This document shows, piece after piece, positions 26,941-34,393 of a stretch of DNA of 64,000 bases. The position numbers were made by a program, and so were the translations under genes. The DNA is from JBCCEJ01 sp039030335 (GTDB taxonomy: Bacteria; Pseudomonadota; Gammaproteobacteria; HK1): positions 1-64,000 of the forward strand of contig JBCCEJ010000013.1 in the NCBI GenBank assembly GCA_039030335.1. The letters are read 5' to 3'. Every line of letters starts with the position of its first letter. The first letter of the stretch is position 1. The notes beneath the pieces were generated by a model. The model did no database searches. It saw only the letters and a program-made list of their open reading frames with translations, and was not told the DNA's origin.

Positions 26941-27876
26941 ATGTCCCCACCACTGATCCTGGCACTGCCAGATTTCGTCTCGAACTCCTACTTTCCGGCG
27001 ATTGCCGCGCTACAACTCGGTGAGTTCGAGCGCGCCGGTCTGCACGTGGAACTACGCACCGTGTTCCCCGCGCCCGCGTGCTACACCGCGTTGCGAGACG
27101 GGCAAGTCGACCTGGTGGCCGGGTCAGCGCATCTGCCGCTGACGGCGCTAGATGATTGGACCGACATGAAACTGCTCTGCGCACTCTCGCAGGGGATGTA
27201 TTGGTTTTTGGTGATGCGTGCGGATCTCGGCACCACCCGCGGCGATGTGAGCGCGGTCAAAGGCCGTCGGATCATCGCCGCACCGGGTATCGATCTGGGC
27301 TTTCAGCAGTTGCTGGTGTCAGCCGGCATCGACGCTGAGCGCGATGATGTAAGAATCGTGCGGTTGCCAGACAAATTGCGCGGCGATGACTCTTTCGGCG
27401 TGGCCGCGGCGCGCGCCTGCGTCGCTGGCTTCGCCGACGGATTCTGGGCGAACGGCATGGCCGCAGCCGTCGCGGTAGCGAGCGGCGATGCGGCCGTCGT
27501 GCTGGACGTGCGGCGCGGTGACGGGCCCTCGGACACGTTCAGCTTTACCGCCCCTACGCTGGCGGCACGGACCAGTTGGGTCGAAGCGAATCCGGTCGCC
27601 GCCGCAGCCGCTGTTCGCGCGATCAACCATACGCACGCGCGGCTGCGCGCCGATCCGGAACTCGCCTTCGAAGTTGCGCAACCGTGGTTCCCGCCGGAGG
27701 AAGCACGCCTTATCACCAACCTGGTACGAGCCGACCTGCCGTACTACCGGACGGCGCTGTCTCAGGCCTTCATCGACTCGATGCAGCGTTTTGCGATGAG
27801 GCTGAATCTCACTCGCCAGATCGCCCCGTACCAGGACGTCGTCGCCGGCGTGTGTGTGCCTGAGTGGGAAAGCTGA
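26941..27876 (+). CDS. NMT1/SsuA-type ABC transporter substrate-binding-like protein lacking an evident signal peptide
   Basis: A 311-residue periplasmic-binding-protein fold of the NMT1/THI5 type: PDFVSNSYFPAIAAL at the N-terminus, the GQVDLVAGSAHLPL ligand-loop region, and a two-domain pattern with GRRIIAAPGIDLGFQQLL in the middle. Unusually, no signal peptide precedes the domain from either start (ATG 26941 or GTG 26935), and no permease or ATPase gene is nearby. It may be a cytoplasmic sensor or enzyme derived from a binding protein. It is divergent from the LLM gene by 79 bases, so it may serve the same catabolic block. Confidence 0.75.
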   Translation: MSPPLILALPDFVSNSYFPAIAALQLGEFERAGLHVELRTVFPAPACYTALRDGQVDLVAGSAHLPLTALDDWTDMKLLCALSQGMYWFLVMRADLGTTRGDVSAVKGRRIIAAPGIDLGFQQLLVSAGIDAERDDVRIVRLPDKLRGDDSFGVAAARACVAGFADGFWANGMAAAVAVASGDAAVVLDVRRGDGPSDTFSFTAPTLAARTSWVEANPVAAAAAVRAINHTHARLRADPELAFEVAQPWFPPEEARLITNLVRADLPYYRTALSQAFIDSMQRFAMRLNLTRQIAPYQDVVAGVCVPEWES

Positions 27877-28000
27877 TGCGGTACAGGCCAGCTGGTCGCT
27901 CGAGAGCAGGTCGCGAAGACAACGCCGATGTCATGTCATCACTGGCGCTGAGCGCCGCAAAGCGTTCCGACCATCCGATCGAGCCGAGTGGAATCGTCAG

Positions 28001-28957
28001 TCAGCCGGTCAGCGACGCGAGGAGCGCCCGCCAGGCATCCCGCTCTGCGTCCGGCGACAGTGCCGGTGCAAGTTCATGACCACTCGCCTGCACAGCCTGC
28101 AGAAAATCGGGCTCGTGTTCGCATCGCCATAGCAGTTGCGCAAGCGCATGCTCATCCCCAACCGGGAAGTAGGCCGGATGCGCATTACCCAACAGCCCGC
28201 GGTTGCCCGAGATATCGCTTGCGATCACCGCGGTACCGAGCGCGCTCGCTTCCGTTACGACATTCGCGCCACCTTCACAGACCGACGAGATGACCAATGC
28301 GTGAGAGCGCTGAAGCTGCCTCAACGCACGCGCTCTGGGTACTTCTCCACGCAGGGTAAACCGCGGATTCGCGGCTGCTTCGCGGTTCGCCCGGGCTTGC
28401 CATTCGGGCGAATGGGCACCGCCCATGTGTGTGATACGCAGCCGTGACGCCGACGGTACCAGGCGGGCTGCATACGCTGCGCGTAGCGGGTCTTTCTCGT
28501 CCCTCAGGTGGGCCAGCACGGTCACCTGAAACCAACGCTTGAATCGCGGCTGACGCACCGACGGCAAGGCGCAGGACTGCTTGATGACGGTGAGCCTGCC
28601 TGCGAACTCTGACGGGATATCCCGGTAAACATTGTCGTGCAGACCGACCAGCGCGTCGGCAGCCGCCATGGTCGCCAGCGTGGGCTCGGGATGCGAGTGC
28701 TGAAACTTGTAGATATCCGTACCCGCGAGCAACACGACGATGGGCGCACCGGGACGCGCCGCCCTGAAAGCGCGCACGGCCGCCGCGCTTCGCCATGCGT
28801 GAATGGCGAGCAGCAGGTCATGTGGTCGACGCGGCAGTGCGACACTGACGGTCACGTCGTGGCCGAGCGAGCGCAGCAGTTGCGCCCAGCGGTTGGCTGT
28901 CACACGATTGCCGCTACGCGAGCTCGCCGCAGCTGGCGTCACCAGCGCGATACGCAT
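28001..28957 (-). CDS. senB: SenB-type selenosugar synthase (glycosyltransferase fold)
   Basis: A 318-residue GT-B-type glycosyltransferase without signal peptide. The N-terminus RIALVTPAAASSRSGNRVTA matches the SenB group (TPA...SGNR), and VISSVCEGGANVVTEASALG is the nucleotide-sugar-binding signature. SenB makes a selenosugar from a UDP-activated sugar and selenophosphate, the first committed step to selenoneine. The gene is divergent from senA with only 35 bases between starts, and selD lies just beyond senA, so the complete three-gene set is present. Without these neighbours it could only be called a glycosyltransferase. Confidence 0.88.
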   Translation of the reverse strand: MRIALVTPAAASSRSGNRVTANRWAQLLRSLGHDVTVSVALPRRPHDLLLAIHAWRSAAAVRAFRAARPGAPIVVLLAGTDIYKFQHSHPEPTLATMAAADALVGLHDNVYRDIPSEFAGRLTVIKQSCALPSVRQPRFKRWFQVTVLAHLRDEKDPLRAAYAARLVPSASRLRITHMGGAHSPEWQARANREAAANPRFTLRGEVPRARALRQLQRSHALVISSVCEGGANVVTEASALGTAVIASDISGNRGLLGNAHPAYFPVGDEHALAQLLWRCEHEPDFLQAVQASGHELAPALSPDAERDAWRALLASLTG

Positions 28958-28992
28958 CCGATTTTCCGATTCACAGAAGGACCGCTGCCAAC

Positions 28993-30327
28993 ATGAGTGA
29001 TGGGATCCCGCCAGTCAGTCCGGTACCCAGCAGCCAGCTTGCCGACGCCATGCGCGACGCGCGCAAGCGTACCCTGGAACTGGTCGACGGACTCACCGGC
29101 GAACAGCTGATGGGGCCGCGGCTGCGTATCGTCAATCCGATGCTCTGGGAAATCGGGCATGCGGCATGGTTCCATGAACACTTCATCCTCAACCGGGCTT
29201 ACGGCCGCGAGCCTCTGATGCCGGCCGCTTCGGCCCTCTACGACTCGATCGCCATCCATCACGACGAACGCTGGGACCTGCCGCTTCCCACCCTCGACCA
29301 GACACTGGAGTACATGCAACTCGTGCAGGATACCCTGCTCGAGCGACTGCGCGGCAACTTCGCCAGCCTGCGCGATTGCTATCTCTACCAGTTCACGACG
29401 TTCCATGAAGACATGCACGACGAAGCGTTTACCTGGACACGTCAGACGCTCGCACACCCGACGCCCGACTTCGCGATCGCGAGGGATCCGGGTCCGCCGG
29501 CAGACGCCCAGGCTGGTCCGCTCGACGGCGACGTCGCAGTGCCGGGCGGCACGTTCATGCTCGGTGCGTTCGGTGATGCGCCGTTCGTTTTCGACAACGA
29601 GAAGTGGTGCCACCCGGTTCCGATCGAACCGTTTCGCATCGCCCGCGCTCCTGTGACCAATACCCAGTTCGCCGCGTTCGTCGACGGCGGCGGCTACGAC
29701 GACGAACGGCTGTGGGAGCCGGCGGGCTGGGCGTGGCGGCAGCGCGCGGATGCAGAGCATCCGATCTACTGGCAACGCGACGGGGCCGGCGGCTGGCTGC
29801 AACGACGTTTCGAGCGGTGGGTCGAACTGCCGCCCGACCAACCGGTTATCCACGTCAACTGGTTCGAAGCGAAGGCGTGGTGCCGCTGGGCCAACCGTCG
29901 GCTTCCGTCGGAGGCCGAATGGGAGTCGGCTGCGCTCGGGCGTCCAACCACGCGCGGCGAACTGGACGAGGAGAAGACGCGCTATCCGTGGGGCGATGAG
30001 CCCCCAGGGCTCGCACGCTGCAACCTGGACGGGCGCTCACTTGGCCCGATCGACGTCGCCGCACTACCGGCGACCGACAGCCAGTTCGGTTGCCGGCAAA
30101 TGCTCGGCAATGTCTGGGAATGGTGCGCGAACCGGTTCCTGCCCTACCCGGGTTTCACACCGGACGCGTACAAGGAGTATTCGCAAACGCTGTTCGGCCA
30201 CACCCGCGTTCTGCGCGGCGGCGCGTGGGTAACCCGCTCACGCATGGTGAGCGGCCTCTACAGGAACTTCTTCGGACCGGATCGGCGCGACGTAATGGCT
30301 GGCTTCAGGACTTGCGCAAACGACTGA
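28993..30327 (+). CDS. senA: SenA, selenoneine synthase (EgtB-like iron enzyme)
   Basis: A 444-residue two-domain protein like EgtB: an N-terminal DinB-like four-helix domain with the presumed iron ligands His56 (EIGHAAWF), His138 and His142 (FHEDMHDEAF), then from about residue 180 a formylglycine-generating-enzyme (FGE-sulfatase) domain with VPGGTFMLGAF, RLPSEAEWESAALG, GNVWEWCANRF and VLRGGAWVTRS. SenA couples hercynine to the selenosugar to form selenoneine. Assignment as SenA rather than ergothioneine EgtB rests on the adjacent senB and selD. No egtD (hercynine-forming methyltransferase) lies in the window, so hercynine must be made or imported elsewhere. Confidence 0.9.
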   Translation: MSDGIPPVSPVPSSQLADAMRDARKRTLELVDGLTGEQLMGPRLRIVNPMLWEIGHAAWFHEHFILNRAYGREPLMPAASALYDSIAIHHDERWDLPLPTLDQTLEYMQLVQDTLLERLRGNFASLRDCYLYQFTTFHEDMHDEAFTWTRQTLAHPTPDFAIARDPGPPADAQAGPLDGDVAVPGGTFMLGAFGDAPFVFDNEKWCHPVPIEPFRIARAPVTNTQFAAFVDGGGYDDERLWEPAGWAWRQRADAEHPIYWQRDGAGGWLQRRFERWVELPPDQPVIHVNWFEAKAWCRWANRRLPSEAEWESAALGRPTTRGELDEEKTRYPWGDEPPGLARCNLDGRSLGPIDVAALPATDSQFGCRQMLGNVWEWCANRFLPYPGFTPDAYKEYSQTLFGHTRVLRGGAWVTRSRMVSGLYRNFFGPDRRDVMAGFRTCAND

Positions 30328-30409
30328 CTATCGTCGAGTGCCCACGGCCAAGCGGGCGCCGCACATGTTGAGCGGCGCTCAGCTTCGCCTTCCGTCAAAC
30401 CTTCTCCGC

Positions 30410-31465
30410 TCAGGTTACCGTGATGTGGGCGTCACGTTCGCCCGGTGCCGTCATCTCACCGATCACCGCCGCTTCAGCATGTCCGGCCGCCTTGAACGCG
30501 GCGACCACGTCATCGGCCGACTCCGGGCTGCACGCGACCAGCAGTCCGCCGCTGGTCTGCGGATCGCGCAGCAGGTTCTGCTCGCCGGCTGACAGTGAAG
30601 CCGGCAGCGTCACATGGTCACCGTAGCTCGCCCAGTTGCGGTTCGCAGCGCCGGTGTTGTATCCGCGCTCAGCGTAGTCACGCGCCGCCGGCAGCACTGG
30701 TATCGCCGTCCAGTCTAGCGTCGCGCCAAGGCCGGCACCGCGGCACATTTCGAGCAGATGCCCGAGCAGCCCGAAACCGGTGACGTCGGTCATGGCGTGA
30801 ACCCCGGACAACTCGGCCAGCTCCGCACCTACCGCATTCAAGCGCGTCGCCGTCTCGACCATCTGGCGGTAGCCGTCGGCATCCAGCTCGTCCTTGTTGG
30901 CGGCGGCGCCGAGAATGCCGATACCGAGCGGTTTACCCAGCACCAGGCGATCGCCCGCGCGAGCACTCGCATTGGCGCGCACCTCGTCGGGGTGCACGAT
31001 GCCGAGCGCGACCAGTCCGTAGATCGGTTCGCCGATATCGATCGTGTGCCCCCCGGCAACCGGCACGCCCGCTTCACGACAGACATCGTGACCGCCGGCG
31101 AAGATCTGCTGCGCGACCGCTGGTTCCAGCTTGCCGGCCGGAATGCCGGCGATGGCGAGCGCCATGAACGGCTTGCCGCCCATGGCGTAAACATCCGACA
31201 GGGCGTTGGCCGCGGCCATTCGACCGAAATCGTACGGATCGTCGACGATCGGCATAAAAAAGTCGGTCGTCGCGATGACAGCCTGGCTGTCATTCAGTTT
31301 GTAAACCGCCGCATCGTCGGCGTTTTCGTTGCCGACGAGCAGATTCGGATCCTGATACTGCGCGGGAAGTTTGGAGAGCAGTTCTGCCAACACCGACGGT
31401 GCTAGTTTGCAGCCTCAACCCCCGCCATGAGAAAGCTCAGTGAGCCTGAAGGGCGCTTCTGACAT
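30410..31465 (-). CDS. selD: SelD, selenide-water dikinase, with selenocysteine at catalytic position 17 (in-frame TGA)
   Basis: SelD makes selenophosphate from selenide and ATP. From ATG 31463-31465 the frame reads MSEAPFRLTELSHGGG, then TGA (31415-31417), then GCKLAPSVLAELL, and continues to 30410. Counting from the start, the TGA is residue 17 and Lys is residue 20, exactly the catalytic Cys17/Lys20 positions of E. coli SelD (GAGCGCK). The TGA is therefore read as selenocysteine, and the full length is 351 residues (E. coli: 347). A start at GTG 31393 would lose the catalytic residues. Downstream, GNENADDAAVY, TTDFFMPIVD, NALSDVYAMGGKP and DVTGFGLLGHL are diagnostic. It converges on senA and supplies the selenoneine pathway (SenC role) and selenoprotein synthesis. 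Confidence 0.93.
31388..31417 (-). promoter_or_regulatory. Candidate bacterial SECIS element just after the selD UGA
   Basis: On the minus strand the UGA (31417-31415) is followed after ten bases by UAGCACC (31404-31398), a three-base loop GUC (31397-31395) and GGUGUUG (31394-31388). These form a seven-pair stem that includes two G-U pairs. The distance from UGA to the stem matches the roughly 11-nt spacing needed for SelB-dependent Sec insertion. SelB and the Sec tRNA are not in this window. Confidence 0.65.
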
Positions 31466-31729
31466 GGGTTTCGAAGTCCACCTGCGTCGAGATTCATCAA
31501 TGTCCCCTACGGCAGCATATTCGCTCGCCGGTTGCAATTGGCCCGAGCCGTCTACCGCACCGGTCTCGAGACGATCGTGCACTGGCTGTCAGCTCGTCGG
31601 TGCCAGCGCCACGGTCCAATTGTCGAGTTTTGTGGCTATACTCGTTGCGACCGGAATTCAATTCGCATCAGGCGCGCCGTGGGGTTCTCGGTCGCGGCCA
31701 GTTGCGGAACACGCGCGCGGAGGTTTCAG

Positions 31730-32200
31730 GTGCGATCGGTAACCAGCAGGCAGCGCGGCTTCACGCTGATAGAACTGATGATGACCGTCGCCATCATCGG
31801 CATCCTGGCGAGCATCGCGATCCCTGCCTACTCCGACTACACGACCAGGGCGAGACTCACCGAAACCGCGGTGCAGCTCGGACACTGGGGGCGCGAGTTC
31901 TCGCGTTGGGCTGCCATGGAAGGTGGCTTCCCGAACGATTCCCACATCGTACTGCCGCCAGAGGCCGCCTCGGATCTCGCCATCGACAACGCCACGTGGC
32001 TGGCTGAAACGGCGGTCGGCGGCAACTGGAACTACGAAGGTCCGGATCAATATCCGTACACCGGCATCGCAATCCTCGGCGCGACCGAGCCGGTCCGAAC
32101 GATTCAGATGCTGGACAAAATTCTCGATGACGGGAATCTGACCAGCGGAAAATTCCGCCAGACTGATAACGGCCGGTACACCTACATCATCGACGAATAG
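31730..32200 (+). CDS. Type IV pilin-like (prepilin) protein
   Basis: A 156-residue protein with the class III signal RQRG-FTLIEL: cleavage after Gly10 gives an N-terminal Phe and the invariant Glu5 of pilins, followed by a hydrophobic helix (MMTVAIIGILASIAIPAY). There are no cysteines, so the disulfide loop of classical type IVa pilins is absent; it could be a minor pilin or type II secretion-like pseudopilin. The start is GTG 31730, fixed by GGAGG at 31719-31723. No assembly genes are nearby, so prepilin peptidase and ATPases must be encoded elsewhere. Confidence 0.85.
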   Translation: MRSVTSRQRGFTLIELMMTVAIIGILASIAIPAYSDYTTRARLTETAVQLGHWGREFSRWAAMEGGFPNDSHIVLPPEAASDLAIDNATWLAETAVGGNWNYEGPDQYPYTGIAILGATEPVRTIQMLDKILDDGNLTSGKFRQTDNGRYTYIIDE

Positions 32201-32360
32201 CACCCTCACCACCGATTTCCTCCACCACGCGCGGGCCCCCGGCCAGACGTCGGGACACTCGCCGTCAGCGCAATGAAAAACGCTATGCTCTGCTCTCGCA
32301 ATGTCGCGGTCCTGCCCGGCGTCCGGGCACGGATACCAGGGGCACAACAGGAGGGGCGCA

Positions 32361-33128
32361 ATGATCGACCTGAACGGGCGCGTCGCGCTCATTACCGGTG
32401 GCGGATCCGGCATCGGCGCGGCCACTGCAGCACGGATGGGAGAGGCCGGCGCGAGCGTGGTGCTCGCAGGGATTCCGGCGGAGCAGCTGCAAACCACCGC
32501 GGAGAAACTACGTCAGCGTGACATTCGGGCCGCGGCGGTACCGACCGATGTCACGAGCGATGTGAGCGTCGCCGACGCAGTGCGCGCGGCGGTCGCGGAA
32601 TTCGGCCGCCTCGACATCGTCGTCGCCAACGCCGGCATCCAACGGCACCAACAGGATCGCAACCTCCCGGAACTACCAGAAGCCGAATGGCAACTGACAC
32701 AGGACGTGAACCTGGGCGGTGTCTACCGCACCTGCAGACACGGACTCGCACAGATGCTGGCTCAGGGCGAGGGCGGTGCCGTCGTTATCGTAAGCTCCAT
32801 CACCGCATTGACCGGCATGTCACCGAACGTCTCGTATTCGACCACCAAAGCCGCTCTGCTTGGCTTCAACCGACACATCGCTGTGCACTACGCCGCCCAA
32901 GGCGTCCGGTGCAATGTCGTTTGTCCCGGGGCTCTGGAGCAAACGCCGGACTGGGATGCCCACCCCGATCCGTCCGCGCGCAAACAAACCATGGAGCGGA
33001 ACATCCCACTAGGCCGGCTCGGGCGTTCCGATGAAATCGCTCCGATGATCGCGTTTCTGGCTTCGGACGCAGCGAGCTACACCACGGGCGGTCAGTTCGT
33101 GATCGACGGTGGTCTGACGGTGCGCTGA
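32361..33128 (+). CDS. SDR-family oxidoreductase
   Basis: A 255-residue classical short-chain dehydrogenase. It has the cofactor motif GGGSGIG near residues 14-20, the NAG motif (VANAGIQ), catalytic Ser in VSSIT, the YSTTK Tyr/Lys pair and the C-terminal GGQFVIDGG. It is a cytoplasmic NAD(P)-dependent oxidoreductase of unassigned substrate. The start at 32361 follows GGAGGGG with good spacing; the open frame to 32301 is not needed. It lies head-to-tail after the pilin gene and converges on a TauD-type gene. Confidence 0.88.
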   Translation: MIDLNGRVALITGGGSGIGAATAARMGEAGASVVLAGIPAEQLQTTAEKLRQRDIRAAAVPTDVTSDVSVADAVRAAVAEFGRLDIVVANAGIQRHQQDRNLPELPEAEWQLTQDVNLGGVYRTCRHGLAQMLAQGEGGAVVIVSSITALTGMSPNVSYSTTKAALLGFNRHIAVHYAAQGVRCNVVCPGALEQTPDWDAHPDPSARKQTMERNIPLGRLGRSDEIAPMIAFLASDAASYTTGGQFVIDGGLTVR

Positions 33129-33148
33129 CAGTTGCGGCGGCGCCCGCG

Positions 33149-34156
33149 TTAGCCACCGTACGCGCGGCGCCCCCAGTCCCGATGCCACAGGCGCAGCAGG
33201 TGCCGCCTCCGGGCCGGGTCCTCGTCATCGCGGTACTCACCACGGCCATGCCCGACAGAGCGGTTGTTCACGATCTGCAGCTGTCCCGGCTCAATGGTGA
33301 ACGAACAGGCGAGGGATGGGTCTTCGACGATCCCGGTCACGGCATCGAAGGCGGCCTTCGCAATTCCCTCGAAGGCCAGGCCCTCGGTCGCGTAACCCGC
33401 CGGGATGGTGAAGTGCGTGTAGCGCGAGCGCAGTTCGCCGTCGTACGTGAACACCGGGTAGAAAACCGTCTGAGGCTCGCCAGCACGAAAGTCGCCCTGC
33501 CGATCCTGATAGAACGGTTCGTACAGGCGCGGCAACAGATCCGGATAACGCTCGAGCATGACGTTATGCACGGTGTAGAAACTGATGAAGTGGCTGACGC
33601 CACCTTCAGCGGCCTTGCGCAGACTGAGCAGGCTCACGTGGTCGGGTGGGCAGTGGTTGAAAGAATTGTCCGTGTGCGGACGCTGCGGGTAGTTCGTGCG
33701 AAAACCGCGCACACCAACCCGCTTGGGAATTCCGGTATCGCGCACGTCGACCATCATCTCGCCCTGAATCGACTGCGAGACCGGCCGGCCGAGCAACGTT
33801 CCCAGCAACCAGAACATGCTCCGCACCTGTTCCGACGAGTAATCCTCGACCGGAAATCGATCGAGAACCACGACGCCGAAGCCGCGATTCAGTCGCTCGC
33901 GCGCATCGGCCATCAAGGCAGTACAGGCATCCAGGCAGTAGTCGCCCGGGTCGATCGCGAGCATCGGCATCTGCTCGAGTTCGAGTTGGTTGAGGGCGGT
34001 GGCGAGTTCGGCCACACAGTCGGCCGGGACGGCTACCTTCCAGTCGGATTCGCGCACGGATTCGCTACGCCAGGCCATCGGCCCGGACTCGATCTGGTGC
34101 AGCATCCGGGGTGCGCAGGGTGCTTCGGAAGCACCGTCGGCCGACACGTTACTCAT
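33149..34156 (-). CDS. TauD/TfdA-family Fe(II)/2-oxoglutarate dioxygenase
   Basis: A 335-residue member of the TauD/TfdA family. The iron site is HTDN (His and Asp of HxD, about residue 170), with the distal His in NNRSVGHGRGEY and the 2-oxoglutarate-binding Arg in RRRHLLRLW near the C-terminus. The family hydroxylates amino acids, betaines, sulfonates or related small molecules in the cytoplasm. The ATG at 34156 follows GAGGTG. It is divergent from a glutamine-synthetase-like gene. The exact substrate is unknown; the C-terminal sequence resembles gamma-butyrobetaine-type or amino-acid hydroxylases only loosely. Confidence 0.85.
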   Translation of the reverse strand: MSNVSADGASEAPCAPRMLHQIESGPMAWRSESVRESDWKVAVPADCVAELATALNQLELEQMPMLAIDPGDYCLDACTALMADARERLNRGFGVVVLDRFPVEDYSSEQVRSMFWLLGTLLGRPVSQSIQGEMMVDVRDTGIPKRVGVRGFRTNYPQRPHTDNSFNHCPPDHVSLLSLRKAAEGGVSHFISFYTVHNVMLERYPDLLPRLYEPFYQDRQGDFRAGEPQTVFYPVFTYDGELRSRYTHFTIPAGYATEGLAFEGIAKAAFDAVTGIVEDPSLACSFTIEPGQLQIVNNRSVGHGRGEYRDDEDPARRRHLLRLWHRDWGRRAYGG

Positions 34157-34393
34157 CGATCACCTCATCCGCTACGGTGTACCGTCGCTGCATCATATTC
34201 GGCACAGACCTGACCGTCGGGTGCACCGATGTGCCGGATCATGACGCCGTCCGGTCAGAATGCACAATGGATCGGCCAGTGTCATGCGCCCCGGACGGCA
34301 AGTACAGTCGGAGGATGGGTGCCTCGGCGCCCCGTGCTGCCGAGGCGGGTGCAGCAAAGCCAATCGACCACCTGTAATCAAGAGTTCTCAATC

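Noticed and set aside
31391..31393. GTG start giving a shorter SelD
   Set aside because: It removes the catalytic segment; the frame upstream encodes a full SelD N-terminus with Sec at the catalytic codon.
31634..31650. Sigma-54-like TGGC...TTGC upstream of the pilin
   Set aside because: GG and GC are 11 bases apart instead of 10, which usually abolishes function.
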